Shown: positions 53,131 to 61,888, counted from the stretch's first letter. The stretch: DNA of 64,000 nt from Rhodobacter sp. (GCA_020637595.1 JACKKE010000009.1:142735-206734); one strand, 5' to 3'. Notes: generated by a model not told the origin, from the letters alone. Made by a program: numbers and translations.

Positions 53131-54381
53131 CTAGTTCGCAGGCTTCAACCGCGTGGCCGCCAGCGCGCTGATCGCCAGCATCGCGGCCGCCGTGGCGAGG
53201 CACAGCGGCAATCCGCCCAGCTGGTAACTGGCCCCCGACAGCACCGTGCCCAGAAGCCGGCCGGCCGCGTTGGCCATGTAGTAGAAGCCGACATCCATCG
53301 TCACCCGCCCCTCGGTGGTGAAGGCGAGGATCAGGTAGGAATGCAGCGAGGAATTCACCGCAAAGACCGCGCCGAATGCCAGGAGCCCGGCGATCACCGT
53401 CGCGGTCAGCCAGGGCGCCGGCGCCCCCGCCGCCCAGACCGCCAGCGCCAGCCCCGCCGGGATCAGCGCCAGCGCCGCCGCCCAGTGCCGGGCCGCGGCG
53501 ACCAGTGCACCGGTGTCGCGCCCCTTGAGGATGCGCGGCGCGCTGGCCTGCACCGCGCCATAGAGGATGATCCACCCGGCCATGAACCCGCCGATCAGGA
53601 AGAAGGCGGCGCGGTTGCCGGCCTCGGTCCCGTCCGACAGCACCGCGTAGAAATAGATCGGGATGCCGACCACGAACCACACATCGCGCGCCCCGAACAG
53701 AAAGACCCGGGCCAGCGACAGCGCGTTGATGTTGTGGTTCTTCGAGAAGACCTCATGGAACTTGGCGTCCTTGCGGCCTGTGGGCAGGCCCGGCGGCATG
53801 CGCAGCATCACTGCCAGCCAGATCGCCGCCAGCACCAGCGCCATGCCCAGCACCGCCGCCGTGAACCCGGCCAGCGCCAGCAGGGCCGCGCCCAGCAGGA
53901 ACCCCAGCCCCTTGACCGCGTTCTTGGATCCGGTCAACAGCGCAACCCAGCGGAAGAGCCCGCCGCCGTCCTTGGGGGCCAGCAGCTTGACCGCGGATTT
54001 CGAGGACATCTTGGCCAGATCCTTGGCCACGCCCGACACCCCCTGCACCGCCATCACGAAAACCACCGAGGCGGTGACCGACCACGCGGGGTCGAGCTGG
54101 GTCAGCGCCAGCAGCGCCGCCACCTGCAGCCCCAGCCCGGCATAAAGCGTCGCCGTCAACCCGAAGCGCGCGGCGATCCAGCCGGCCGAGAGGTTGGTGA
54201 CCACGCCCGCGATTTCATAGAGCACGAAGAGATAGGCGAGCTGCACCGGGCTGAAGCCCAGCGTGTGGAAATGCAGCAGCACCAGCATCCTGAGCGCGCC
54301 GTCGGTCAGCATGAAGGCCCAGTAGGCGGCCGTCACCGCGGCATAGGCGGCCAGACTGGAGGGTTGGTTCGGTGCGGTCAT
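53131..54381 (-). CDS. arsJ: MFS organoarsenical (1-arseno-3-phosphoglycerate) exporter
   Basis: A 416-residue inner-membrane transporter with about 12 hydrophobic helices. The blocks YWAFMLTDGALRMLVLLHFHTLG, AKDLAKMSSKSAVKLLAPK, GSKNAVKGLGFLLGAALL and VTMDVGFYYMANAAGRLLGT are those of ArsJ. ArsJ exports 1-arseno-3-phosphoglycerate, the unstable product that GAPDH makes from arsenate. The GAPDH gene directly upstream (146 bases) supports this. The ATG at 54381 is used; one 15 bases further up (54396) is also possible. Confidence 0.9.
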   Translation of the reverse strand: MTAPNQPSSLAAYAAVTAAYWAFMLTDGALRMLVLLHFHTLGFSPVQLAYLFVLYEIAGVVTNLSAGWIAARFGLTATLYAGLGLQVAALLALTQLDPAWSVTASVVFVMAVQGVSGVAKDLAKMSSKSAVKLLAPKDGGGLFRWVALLTGSKNAVKGLGFLLGAALLALAGFTAAVLGMALVLAAIWLAVMLRMPPGLPTGRKDAKFHEVFSKNHNINALSLARVFLFGARDVWFVVGIPIYFYAVLSDGTEAGNRAAFFLIGGFMAGWIILYGAVQASAPRILKGRDTGALVAAARHWAAALALIPAGLALAVWAAGAPAPWLTATVIAGLLAFGAVFAVNSSLHSYLILAFTTEGRVTMDVGFYYMANAAGRLLGTVLSGASYQLGGLPLCLATAAAMLAISALAATRLKPAN

Positions 54382-54497
54382 TGGTTCACACGTCATCTGC
54401 TTTGGGCCCGTGACCTGACGGCGCCGCTGCGCGGCAAGACCCTTGAGCCCCTGCGGGGCGGAGTGGGGGCGCTGCCCCCCGGCTTCGCCTCCCCCCG

Positions 54498-54522
54498 GGA
54501 TATTTGGGACGCAAAGATGGGG
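54498..54522 (+). repeat. Short interspersed repeat of Rhodobacterales type
   Basis: GGGATATTTGGG followed by ACGCAAAGATGGG, preceded by a GC-rich run (CCCCCCGGCTTCGCC), resembles the abundant intergenic GTATTT...CAAAGATG motif of this order and the copy at 47956-47980. It lies in the 146 bases between the GAPDH stop and the arsJ start and could fold with the upstream GC-rich sequence. Confidence 0.4.
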
Positions 54523-54527
54523 GCGGG

Positions 54528-55526
54528 TCAGAGCGATTTGCCCACCATCAGCGCGACCTCGGCCAGGCGGCGGGCATAGCCCCATTCGTTGTCATACCAG
54601 GCGTAGAGTTTCAGCTGTGTGCCGTTGATGACCATCGTCGAGGGGCCGTCGATGATCGCCGAACGCGGGTCGTTGGTGTAATCGGCGCTGACCAGCGGGC
54701 GGTCCTCGTAGCCGAGGATGCCCTTGAGCGGGCCCTCGGCGGCGGCCTTGAAGAGGGCGTTGACCGCGTCCGCGGTGGTCGGGCGGTCCAGTTCGAAGAC
54801 GCAATCGGTCAGCGAGGCGTTGAGCAGCGGCACCCGCACCGCGTGGCCGTTCAGCCGGCCCTTGAGTTCGGGGTAGATCAGGGTGATCGCCGTGGCGCTG
54901 CCGGTGGTCGTCGGGATCAGAGAGTTGAGCGCCGAGCGCGCGCGGCGCAGATCCTTGGCCGGGCGGTCGACGATGGTCTGGGTGTTGGTGACATCGTGGA
55001 TCGTGGTGATCGAGCCGTGCTTGATCCCCAGGGCCTCGTGCACGACCTTGACCACCGGGGCGAGGCAGTTCGTGGTGCAGCTGGCGGCGGTGACGATGCG
55101 GTGGCGCGCGGGGTCATAGGTCTGGTCGTTTACGCCCATGACGATGTTGGCGGTGGGGCCATCCTTGACCGGGGCCGAGACCACGACCTTTTTCACGCCG
55201 GCGTCGAAATAGGGCTGGAGTTTCGCCGCGTTCTTGAAGACGCCGGTGCAGTCGATCACCACATCGACCCCCTGCAGGGGCAGGTCGGCCAGGGATTTCG
55301 TGCCGATGAAGGGCAGGCGGGCGCCGTCGATGGTGACGCTGTCCGCATCATGGGCAAAGGTCGCAGGCCAGCGGCCGTGGACGCTGTCGAATTCCAGCAG
55401 ATGGGCGTGCATCGCCGGGTCGCCGACCGCGTCGTTGATCCAGGCGATCTGCGCGCCGGCCTGCAGCAGCGGGCGCAGCGCCAGTTTCCCCATCCGGCCG
55501 AGGCCGTTCAGCGCAAAGGTTGTCAT
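54528..55526 (-). CDS. Arsenic-linked glyceraldehyde-3-phosphate dehydrogenase
   Basis: A 332-residue GAPDH. NGLGRMGKLALRPLL forms the NAD site (a variant of the usual NGFGRIG), with the catalytic Cys150 in TAASCTTNCLAP. HDVTNTQTIVD, RRARSALNSLIPTTTGSA and the ending WYDNEWGYARRLAEVA complete the pattern. In ars operons this dehydrogenase uses arsenate in place of phosphate to make 1-arseno-3-phosphoglycerate for ArsJ to export. Its start overlaps the ArsR-ArsC stop by 4 bases, so dosage is coupled to the regulator. It is too divergent at the N-terminus to be the main glycolytic enzyme. Confidence 0.92.
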   Translation of the reverse strand: MTTFALNGLGRMGKLALRPLLQAGAQIAWINDAVGDPAMHAHLLEFDSVHGRWPATFAHDADSVTIDGARLPFIGTKSLADLPLQGVDVVIDCTGVFKNAAKLQPYFDAGVKKVVVSAPVKDGPTANIVMGVNDQTYDPARHRIVTAASCTTNCLAPVVKVVHEALGIKHGSITTIHDVTNTQTIVDRPAKDLRRARSALNSLIPTTTGSATAITLIYPELKGRLNGHAVRVPLLNASLTDCVFELDRPTTADAVNALFKAAAEGPLKGILGYEDRPLVSADYTNDPRSAIIDGPSTMVINGTQLKLYAWYDNEWGYARRLAEVALMVGKSL

Positions 55527-56359
55527 GCCGGGTCTCCGGTTTCGGGCAGGGTCGAGATATCGTCGATCGCGTGTTGCAGGGCGATGGCGTCGAGCGTGGT
55601 CAGCGGCAGGGCGGCGAAGGCCTCGACCCGTTTGCGCAGTGCGCCATAGGCATGCTGGAAGGCCAGTGCCTGTTGCGCCGCGGTGCCCTGGACCTTGACC
55701 GGGTCTGGCACGCCCCAATGGCCGCTCAGCGGCTGGCCGGGCCAGGGCGGGCAGGATTCGTTTGCCGCCTGGTCGCAGACGGTGAACACGAAATCCATCG
55801 CGGGCGCGCCTGGCTGGCGGAATTCCTCGGCCGATTTGGCGCGCAGGTTGCCTGTGTCGTGGCCCTTGGCACGCAGCATCTCGACCGCGCGCGGGTTCAG
55901 CGCCGGGGCGGGGTGGGTGCCGGCCGAATAGACATCGAACCGGTCGCCGCCGAGATCGCGCAACAGCGCCTCGGCAAAGATCGAACGGGCGGAATTGCCG
56001 GTGCACAGGAACAGGACGTTGAAGCGGCGTGTGGGCATGGGGGTATGATCCGGGCTGGGTGAGGGGCAGAGGTCCGGGCGGCCCCGGCAACAGTCGTTGA
56101 CGAGGAAATCCATCATGGCGCGCACCGCCGGCATCGCCGCGCCGTAGAGCAGCGAGGTGCCGACGCGCCGCTGGGTCGCCAATCCGCAATCGAGCAGCGC
56201 CGACAGATAGACCGAGGTCGTGCTGTTCTTGAGATCCAGCGCGCGGGCGATCTCGCCGGCGGGAACCTCGTCGGGATAGCGGCGCATCAACAGCCGGTAG
56301 ACGGCCATCCGCTGAGGGTGGCTGAGGGCGCTGAGTCGGGCGAGAACTTCATTTTCCAT
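55523..56359 (-). CDS. Fused ArsR repressor and ArsC arsenate reductase
   Basis: A 278-residue fusion. Residues 1-88 are an ArsR/SmtB winged helix (LSHPQRMAVYRLL, VPAGEIARALDLKNSTTSVYLSALLDCGL). Cys90, Cys91 and Cys98 (NDCCRGRPDLC) are the likely As(III) ligands; the classical ELCVCDL site is missing. After a Pro-rich linker (~99-112), residues 113-258 are a low-molecular-weight phosphatase-type arsenate reductase: P-loop CTGNSAR (119-125), a redox Cys pair at 195 and 203 (VCDQAANESCPPWPG) and WGVPDP. It therefore senses arsenite and makes it. The ATG at 56359 leaves the palindrome upstream; an in-frame ATG at 56374 lies inside it. No arsenite pump gene is in the window. Confidence 0.9.
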   Translation of the reverse strand: MENEVLARLSALSHPQRMAVYRLLMRRYPDEVPAGEIARALDLKNSTTSVYLSALLDCGLATQRRVGTSLLYGAAMPAVRAMMDFLVNDCCRGRPDLCPSPSPDHTPMPTRRFNVLFLCTGNSARSIFAEALLRDLGGDRFDVYSAGTHPAPALNPRAVEMLRAKGHDTGNLRAKSAEEFRQPGAPAMDFVFTVCDQAANESCPPWPGQPLSGHWGVPDPVKVQGTAAQQALAFQHAYGALRKRVEAFAALPLTTLDAIALQHAIDDISTLPETGDPA

Positions 56360-56360
56360 A

Positions 56361-56380
56361 ATTTCATGTATCATTGAAAT
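56361..56380. promoter_or_regulatory. Probable ArsR operator
   Basis: ATTTCA-N8-TGAAAT (56361-56380) is an AT-rich inverted repeat immediately before the fusion gene start, in otherwise GC-rich DNA. Its position over the start region and AT content fit an ArsR-family operator controlling the arsRC-GAPDH-arsJ operon. Confidence 0.6.
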
Positions 56381-56453
56381 ATTAGGAAAGGCAAGGGGCG
56401 ATGTCCCGCATTCGGGGCGCCCTCAGCAGAGCGGTTCGCACCCCGATGCCCGG

Positions 56454-57233
56454 CTATGGCGTGACCGACTGCGCGCGGCAGAAATCGACCAGTGCCTGAG
56501 CCTGTGGTGACTGCGGGGCCAGCGCGGCGGGCAGCGTGCCGATCAGCGTGACCACGCATTGCGCCTCGCCCTGCCAGTCCAGCACCGGTGCCGCCAGCGC
56601 CACCAGCCCGGGAATGAAGCTGCCGTCCGCAGTGGCCAGCCCCGCGCCGCGGATCCGCTCGCGCAGCGCGGCGACGCTGGCGGTGTCGGGGGTGATGTCC
56701 GGCAGCAGGCCGGGCATGGCGCGCGCGCGCTGCAATTCGGCCTCGATCCGGCCGGTGATGGCCGCGGGCGGCGCCCAGGCGAGGAAGGCGCGCCCGGTGG
56801 CCGAGTGCAGCAACGGCATCGTCGTGCCCAGCCCCATCGAGGTCACGGTGGGCACCTCGGCGCGTTCCCAGCGGATCACGGTCGCACCCTCGTTGCCCCA
56901 GACCGACAGCAGCACGCTCATCCCGGTCTGTGCGGCCAGATCGGTCAGCGAATCGGCGGCGCGGTTGACGAAATCGTGCCGCGCGATGGCGGCGAGGCCC
57001 AACCGCAGGGCCTCGGGGCCCAGATCGTATTTCCCCGATCGCCCGGCCTGTTCGACGATGCCCGCATTCAGGAACGAGGCCAGATAGCGGTGCACCTTGG
57101 GCGGCGGCATCTCGCAGCGGCGGGCGAGATCGCTGAGCGAGGCGGCGCCGCCCGCCTCGGCCAGCACCTTGAGCAGCCGCAGGGCGGCGTCGAGCGACTG
57201 GATCCCGCCGGCGGCGGCCTCATCCCCGGACAT
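56454..57233 (-). CDS. IclR-family regulator of the aryl-CoA locus
   Basis: A 259-residue regulator with a winged helix (SLDAALRLLKVLAEAGG, SLSDLARRCEMPPPKVHRYLASFLNAGI, about residues 10-60) and a GAF-like effector domain (~80-250; LPLLHSATGRAFLAW, FIPGLVALAAPVLDW). The ATG at 57233 overlaps the thioesterase 3' end by 14 bases on the same strand, so both are in one transcript. It probably controls the divergent hydroxylase-ligase gene, with an aromatic acid or its CoA ester as ligand. It differs clearly from the IclR at 5673, so operators are unlikely to be shared. Confidence 0.88.
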   Translation of the reverse strand: MSGDEAAAGGIQSLDAALRLLKVLAEAGGAASLSDLARRCEMPPPKVHRYLASFLNAGIVEQAGRSGKYDLGPEALRLGLAAIARHDFVNRAADSLTDLAAQTGMSVLLSVWGNEGATVIRWERAEVPTVTSMGLGTTMPLLHSATGRAFLAWAPPAAITGRIEAELQRARAMPGLLPDITPDTASVAALRERIRGAGLATADGSFIPGLVALAAPVLDWQGEAQCVVTLIGTLPAALAPQSPQAQALVDFCRAQSVTP

Positions 57234-57636
57234 CGGACCCGACCAGTGCGCGCAGTGCGTCCATCGCCCCGGCGGTAAGGCCGTTCTCGGCGGGTTTGAA
57301 CAGGCCGCGGGTTTCCGTGGCGTCAAAAGCGACCCGCGCGCCCACCATCCCGCGATACTGAAGGCGCAGCGCCTTGGCGCCCCAGTCGAGTCCGGTGATC
57401 TCGACCGTCAGGTCGTCGCCGTCGCGCAGTGGCGAGCGGAATTTTGCGCCGGCATCCATCAAGCCGATCCCCACCGCCCCCAGCTGCCGGCACAGCGCCG
57501 CATGGCCGCCAAAGCGCCGCATCCAGTCGTGGCATGTGGTGTCTACCCATTTGAAAATATTGGGGTAGTAGGCAATTGCGGCAGGGTCGCAATCGCCAAA
57601 GCTGACGCGGCAGGTGTAGCGGTGAAGAGCAGTCAT
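57220..57636 (-). CDS. 4-hydroxybenzoyl-CoA-type hot-dog thioesterase
   Basis: A 138-residue single hot-dog domain that hydrolyses an acyl- or aroyl-CoA. The sequence VSFGDCDPAAIAYYPNIFKWVD near the N-terminus contains the family Asp (Asp17) in the D-x-D-P-A-x-I-x-Y-P motif of 4-hydroxybenzoyl-CoA thioesterases; LDWGAKALRLQYRG and FKPAENG follow. The ATG at 57636 (MTALHRYTCRVSF) is chosen over an in-frame upstream ATG at 57663. Divergent from the hydroxylase-ligase gene, 88 bases apart. Inferred role: release of the free hydroxylated acid after ring hydroxylation of the CoA ester. Confidence 0.86.
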   Translation of the reverse strand: MTALHRYTCRVSFGDCDPAAIAYYPNIFKWVDTTCHDWMRRFGGHAALCRQLGAVGIGLMDAGAKFRSPLRDGDDLTVEITGLDWGAKALRLQYRGMVGARVAFDATETRGLFKPAENGLTAGAMDALRALVGSDVRG

Positions 57637-57724
57637 TTTTTCACTGTCCAAAATCCATTGCATATTCCGTAAAAAACTCTATCGTGCGATGCAGCATTTG
57701 TCGAGCAAGGAAGAGGGGGGAGCT

Positions 57725-60457
57725 ATGGCTTCGTTTGACAGCGTGGATATTCTGGGCGGCGGTCCGTCGGGCCTTTACACGGCGATCCTGATGCGGCGGA
57801 AATTCCCGAACCTGCGCATCCGCGTGTTCGAACAGAACCCGCGTGGCGCGACCTTCGGTTTTGGCGTGGTGTTCTCGGATCAGGCGCTGGATTTCCTCAA
57901 GGCCGACGACGCCGAAACCCACGACCTGATCGTGCCGCACATGGAACGCTGGCGGAACATGACGTTGAACCACCCCGAGGGGCAGGTGACGCTGGATGGC
58001 GTGGGCTTTACGGCCATCGGCCGGTTGGAGCTGATCCAGATCCTGCTGGCGCGGGCCGAGGCGCTGGGCATCGCGGTGACCTTCAACCACCGCATCGGCT
58101 CTCTGGCCGAGCTGGACGCGGATCTGGTGATCGGCGGCGACGGGCTGAACTCGATGCTGCGCGAGGCGCTGCATGACGACTTCCAGCCGGTGATCGAGAA
58201 TTTCGACAACCATTTCGCCTGGTTCGGCACCACCCGCCCGTTCGACACGCTGACGCAGACCTTCGTCAACACCGACAAGGGCGCGCTGAACGCCCATCAC
58301 TATCGCTATGCCGCCGATCGCAGCACCTTCATCGTCGAATGCGATCATGCGACCTGGCTTGCCCACGGTTTCGACCGGATGAACGAGGAGGACAGCGCGC
58401 GCCTGTGCGAAGGGATCTTTGCCGACACGCTGCAGGGCGCGCCGCTGGTGATCAACAAGTCGCACTGGCGGCAGTTCCCGCGGCTGTGGTGCAAGAACTG
58501 GGTGGCGCAGGGGCGTTACGCGCTGCTCGGTGACGCGGTGCATACGGCGCATTTCTCGATCGGCTCGGGCACCCGGCTGGCGATGGAGGATGCCATTGCG
58601 CTGGTCCGCGCGCTGGAAACGGAGGCGGACGTGCCCGCGGCGCTGCAGGCCTATCAGAAGGAACGCCAGCCGATCGCCAGGAAGATTGTCGATGCGGCCA
58701 ATACCTCGGCCAGCTGGTATGAGACCTTTGCGCAGAAGATGGCGCTGAAGCCGCTGGATTTCGCCTTTGACTATCTGACGCGCTCGGGCCGGGTCGACAT
58801 GGACCGCATGCGGCAGATGACGCCCGAGTTCATGGCCCGTTATGACGCCTGGAAGGCCGAGCACCCGGATGCGGTCGTCGATCCGGTTGGCGAGACACCG
58901 GGCGGGGCGGAAATCGGCTTTGACAGATCCGCGCATCCGAACTGCTCGGAGATCCTGTGGCAGAACCTGACGCGCAACCCGGATACAACGGCGGTGACCG
59001 GCCCGGCCGGGACGCTGACCTATGCCCAGCTGATCGCCGAGGCCGCACGCTGGGGCAACGCCTTTGCCGCCGCGGGCTTGCAGCGGGGCGAACGGATCGC
59101 GGTCTTCCTCGACGATACGCCGGCCTATCCGGCGGCGTTCTTTGGTGCGGTGCGGGCGGGCTTTGTGCCGGTGCTCCTCAACATCCAGACCCCGGCCGAT
59201 GTGCTGGCCTATTTCCTCAAGGACACCGGCGCGCGGGTCGCGGTGTGCGAGGCGGCACTGGCCGGCAGTTTCGGCCCGGATGTGACCGCGGGCAGCAAGC
59301 TGGAAACGCTGGTCCTGGTCAATGGCGACGGCACCGAGGCCGGGGGCGTTGCCGCCGCCACGTTCCTGGCCGGTCAGCCCGACACGCTGGAGTGTGCCGG
59401 CACCGGGCCCGACGACATGGCCTTCTGGATGTATTCCTCTGGCTCGACCGGGCGCCCCAAGGGGATCGTCCACCTGCACCACGACATGGCCTATACCCAG
59501 CAGTCCTTTGGCCAACAGATCCTGAGGCTGCACGCCGGGGACATCTGTTTCTCGGTGCCAAAGATCTATTTCGCCTATGGCTTCGGCAACGCAATCACCT
59601 TTCCCTTCTCGGTGGGCGCGACCAGCGTGCTGATGCCGGGTCAGCCGCGCCCCGACGCCGTTCTGGACGCGATCGAGGCCTACCGCCCGACCGTGTTCTT
59701 CGGTCTGCCGACCCTCTACACCGCACTGGCACGGGCTGAGGGCGTGGCGCAGCGCGATCTGTCCAGCATCCGCCAGTCGATGTCGGCGGCGGAGATCCTG
59801 TCGGCCGATATCTATGCCGCGTGGAAGGCGCTGGTGGGTCACGGCCCGACCGAGGGGCTCGGCTCGACCGAGGTGCTCCACATCTATCTGTCGAACCACC
59901 TTGACGACCACCGGCTGGGGGCTGCGGGCGCGCGCGTGCCGGGCTATGAAATCCGGCTGGTGACCCCGGACGGCCGCGAGGCCGCACCCGGCGAGGAAGG
60001 CGTGATGTGGGTGCGCGGCCATTCCACCGCGCCGTGCTACTGGAACCGTCTCGACAAGACCCGCGAGACGATGCGCGGCGACTGGATCTATACCGGCGAC
60101 CGGTTCATCGAGCGCGACGGCTATTATTACTTCCAGGGCCGGGCCGACGATCTGATCAAGGTCAGCGGGCAATGGGTCTGGCCGCTCGAGGTCGAACGCT
60201 GCCTGAACGACCACCCCGACGTGCACGAATGCGCGGTGCTGGCGCATGAGCTGGACGACAAGCGTATGACCCTGCGCGCGGTGGTCAGCCTGAAGGCCGG
60301 GATCGCGCCGGGCGATGCGGTGACGCGGTCGCTGCAGGATCACGTCAAGGGGCAGCTGGCGCCGTTCAAATATCCGCGGCTGGTCGAATACCGGGACGAG
60401 CTGCCAAAGACCGGCACGGGCAAGATCGACCGGCAGGCCCTGTTGCCCGTGGTGTGA
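57725..60457 (+). CDS. Aryl-CoA FAD hydroxylase fused to a benzoate-CoA-ligase-type domain
   Basis: A 910-residue fusion of two enzymes. Residues 1-~375 are an FAD monooxygenase like salicylyl-CoA 5-hydroxylase and the monooxygenase half of 2-aminobenzoyl-CoA monooxygenase/reductase: GGGPSG (11-16), GFGVVFSDQALDFL, VIGGDGLNS and GDAVHTAHFSIGSGTRLAMEDA (269-290). Residues ~400-910 are an AMP-forming aryl-CoA ligase: YSSGSTGRPKGIVHLHHDM (570-588), IYFAYGFGNAITFPF, GSTEVLHIYLSN, YTGDRF, LIKVSGQWVWPLEVE and the catalytic Lys900 in TGTGKID. One protein thus activates an aromatic acid and hydroxylates the CoA ester. A GGGGGAG ribosome site precedes the ATG at 57725. The stop directly abuts the convergent MFS stop. 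Confidence 0.9.
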   Translation: MASFDSVDILGGGPSGLYTAILMRRKFPNLRIRVFEQNPRGATFGFGVVFSDQALDFLKADDAETHDLIVPHMERWRNMTLNHPEGQVTLDGVGFTAIGRLELIQILLARAEALGIAVTFNHRIGSLAELDADLVIGGDGLNSMLREALHDDFQPVIENFDNHFAWFGTTRPFDTLTQTFVNTDKGALNAHHYRYAADRSTFIVECDHATWLAHGFDRMNEEDSARLCEGIFADTLQGAPLVINKSHWRQFPRLWCKNWVAQGRYALLGDAVHTAHFSIGSGTRLAMEDAIALVRALETEADVPAALQAYQKERQPIARKIVDAANTSASWYETFAQKMALKPLDFAFDYLTRSGRVDMDRMRQMTPEFMARYDAWKAEHPDAVVDPVGETPGGAEIGFDRSAHPNCSEILWQNLTRNPDTTAVTGPAGTLTYAQLIAEAARWGNAFAAAGLQRGERIAVFLDDTPAYPAAFFGAVRAGFVPVLLNIQTPADVLAYFLKDTGARVAVCEAALAGSFGPDVTAGSKLETLVLVNGDGTEAGGVAAATFLAGQPDTLECAGTGPDDMAFWMYSSGSTGRPKGIVHLHHDMAYTQQSFGQQILRLHAGDICFSVPKIYFAYGFGNAITFPFSVGATSVLMPGQPRPDAVLDAIEAYRPTVFFGLPTLYTALARAEGVAQRDLSSIRQSMSAAEILSADIYAAWKALVGHGPTEGLGSTEVLHIYLSNHLDDHRLGAAGARVPGYEIRLVTPDGREAAPGEEGVMWVRGHSTAPCYWNRLDKTRETMRGDWIYTGDRFIERDGYYYFQGRADDLIKVSGQWVWPLEVERCLNDHPDVHECAVLAHELDDKRMTLRAVVSLKAGIAPGDAVTRSLQDHVKGQLAPFKYPRLVEYRDELPKTGTGKIDRQALLPVV

Positions 60458-61888
60458 TCATTCGACCCGGCGCAGCGGGTTCAGCAGGGCCATCAGCCAA
60501 CCACCGGCGACGTAGAAGGCGATGCAGAAGAAGGCACCGCTGAAGGCCCAGCGCCATTGCGCCAGCATCTGCGGGTCGACGGTCGCCTCGCCGCCCAGAA
60601 TCGTGCTGGCGTCGACCCCTGGCTGGTGCGGCGCCAGCGCAAACAGCACGGCCGAGGTCAGCGCGGTTCCCAGAACCGCGCCGACCGACCGGAAAAAGGT
60701 AACCGCCCCTGCCGCCCGCCCGCGCAGCGCATCGGGCGAGGCATAGAGGACGATCGTGTTCATCACCGCCATGCCGGTGCCATTCGACAGCCCGATCAAC
60801 AGATAGGTCGCCATCAGGGCGGGGCGGCTCAACCCGGGGCCGTAGACGCCCAGGAACACGATCCCCAGGGCCGAGATCGCCAGCGTGACCGAGGGGAACA
60901 GGACGGTGCGCCCGGTCCAGGTGATGAGGTTGCCGGTGATGAAGCCCGAGACCCCGAACGCGACCGTCAGCGCCAGCATGGTCATCGCCGTCTCCAGCGC
61001 GCCGTCGGTGCGCAGGATTGCATGAAACAGCGGGATCAGCGTCACCAGAGACACCAGCGCCGCGCCGTGGCAGACGACCTGCAGTGACACCAGCCGGATC
61101 GGTTTCAGCGCAAAGAGATCCGGCGGGAACAGCGGGTTGCGCGCCCGTCGCTGGGTGCCCAGCAGCCCGACAAAGCCCGCCGCCGCACCCAGCAGACCCA
61201 GCACCACCCACACCAGCCCGCCGTCTTCGGTCGCGGCCTCGATCGCCAGCGTGCCGCACAACACGAAGGCCAGCAGCGCCAGAAAACCGCCGGTGTCGAA
61301 CTTGCGGTGCTCGGCGGCGGCATGGGGGATCTTGTAGCGGGCCAACACGGCCATCGCCGCAAAGGCCGGCAGGGCGGTGATGACGAACATCGCCCGCCAG
61401 CCCATCGCCGCGACAACGACCCCGCCCAGAACCGGCCCGAGGGTCGAGGCGATGACGCTGATCATCGCGATCATCCCCTGCGCCCGCCCGCGCTGGCGCG
61501 GGGCAACCGCATCGCCGATCAGCGCCTGGCTGAGCGAGATCAGCCCGCCACCGGCCAGCCCCTGCAGCAGGCGCGCCGCCGCCAGCAGCGTCAGATCACC
61601 GGCGATCGCACAGGCCAGCGAGCCGATGATGTAAAGGCCCAGCGCCAGCATCAGCAGCCGGGCGCGTCCCCAGGTGTCGCCGAGCACCCCGTAAACCGGC
61701 CCGGCCACCGTTCCGGCGATCAGATAGCCGGTGACCAGCCAGGGCAGGCGGCGCAACTGTCCGAGGTCCGCGCCGATATCGGGCAGGGCGACCGACACCA
61801 TCGTCTGGTTCGAAATGGCCAGGAATACCGGGATGCCGATCAACGGGAAAAGCGAGAAGGGCGAGCGGTATTCAGGTGTCGATGACAC
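60458..61888 (-). CDS. MFS transporter, DHA2-like
   Basis: A 476-residue inner-membrane transporter with about 13-14 hydrophobic helices: SNQTMVSVALPDIGADLG, TGYLIAGTVAGPVYGVLGDTWGRARLL (the motif A loop), LLQGLAGGGLISLSQALIGD and RGRAQGMIAMISVIASTLGPVLGG (antiporter motif C-like). The drug/proton antiporter type fits export or uptake of aromatic acids. The start is a GTG at 61888 with GGAG seven bases upstream; a longer frame to 61924 would run into the lig terminator. It follows the lig terminator on the same strand and so needs its own promoter or read-through. Confidence 0.85.
   Translation of the reverse strand: MSSTPEYRSPFSLFPLIGIPVFLAISNQTMVSVALPDIGADLGQLRRLPWLVTGYLIAGTVAGPVYGVLGDTWGRARLLMLALGLYIIGSLACAIAGDLTLLAAARLLQGLAGGGLISLSQALIGDAVAPRQRGRAQGMIAMISVIASTLGPVLGGVVVAAMGWRAMFVITALPAFAAMAVLARYKIPHAAAEHRKFDTGGFLALLAFVLCGTLAIEAATEDGGLVWVVLGLLGAAAGFVGLLGTQRRARNPLFPPDLFALKPIRLVSLQVVCHGAALVSLVTLIPLFHAILRTDGALETAMTMLALTVAFGVSGFITGNLITWTGRTVLFPSVTLAISALGIVFLGVYGPGLSRPALMATYLLIGLSNGTGMAVMNTIVLYASPDALRGRAAGAVTFFRSVGAVLGTALTSAVLFALAPHQPGVDASTILGGEATVDPQMLAQWRWAFSGAFFCIAFYVAGGWLMALLNPLRRVE

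Noticed and set aside
57660..57702. TGCAT...ATGCA arms as an operator for the second IclR
   Set aside because: Five-base arms separated by more than 30 bases are expected by chance; no second copy seen.
57641..60343. A 900-codon open frame on the minus strand
   Set aside because: Complete overlap with the hydroxylase-ligase fusion, whose motifs are unambiguous; the antisense product is Arg/His/Gln-rich without recognisable domains.
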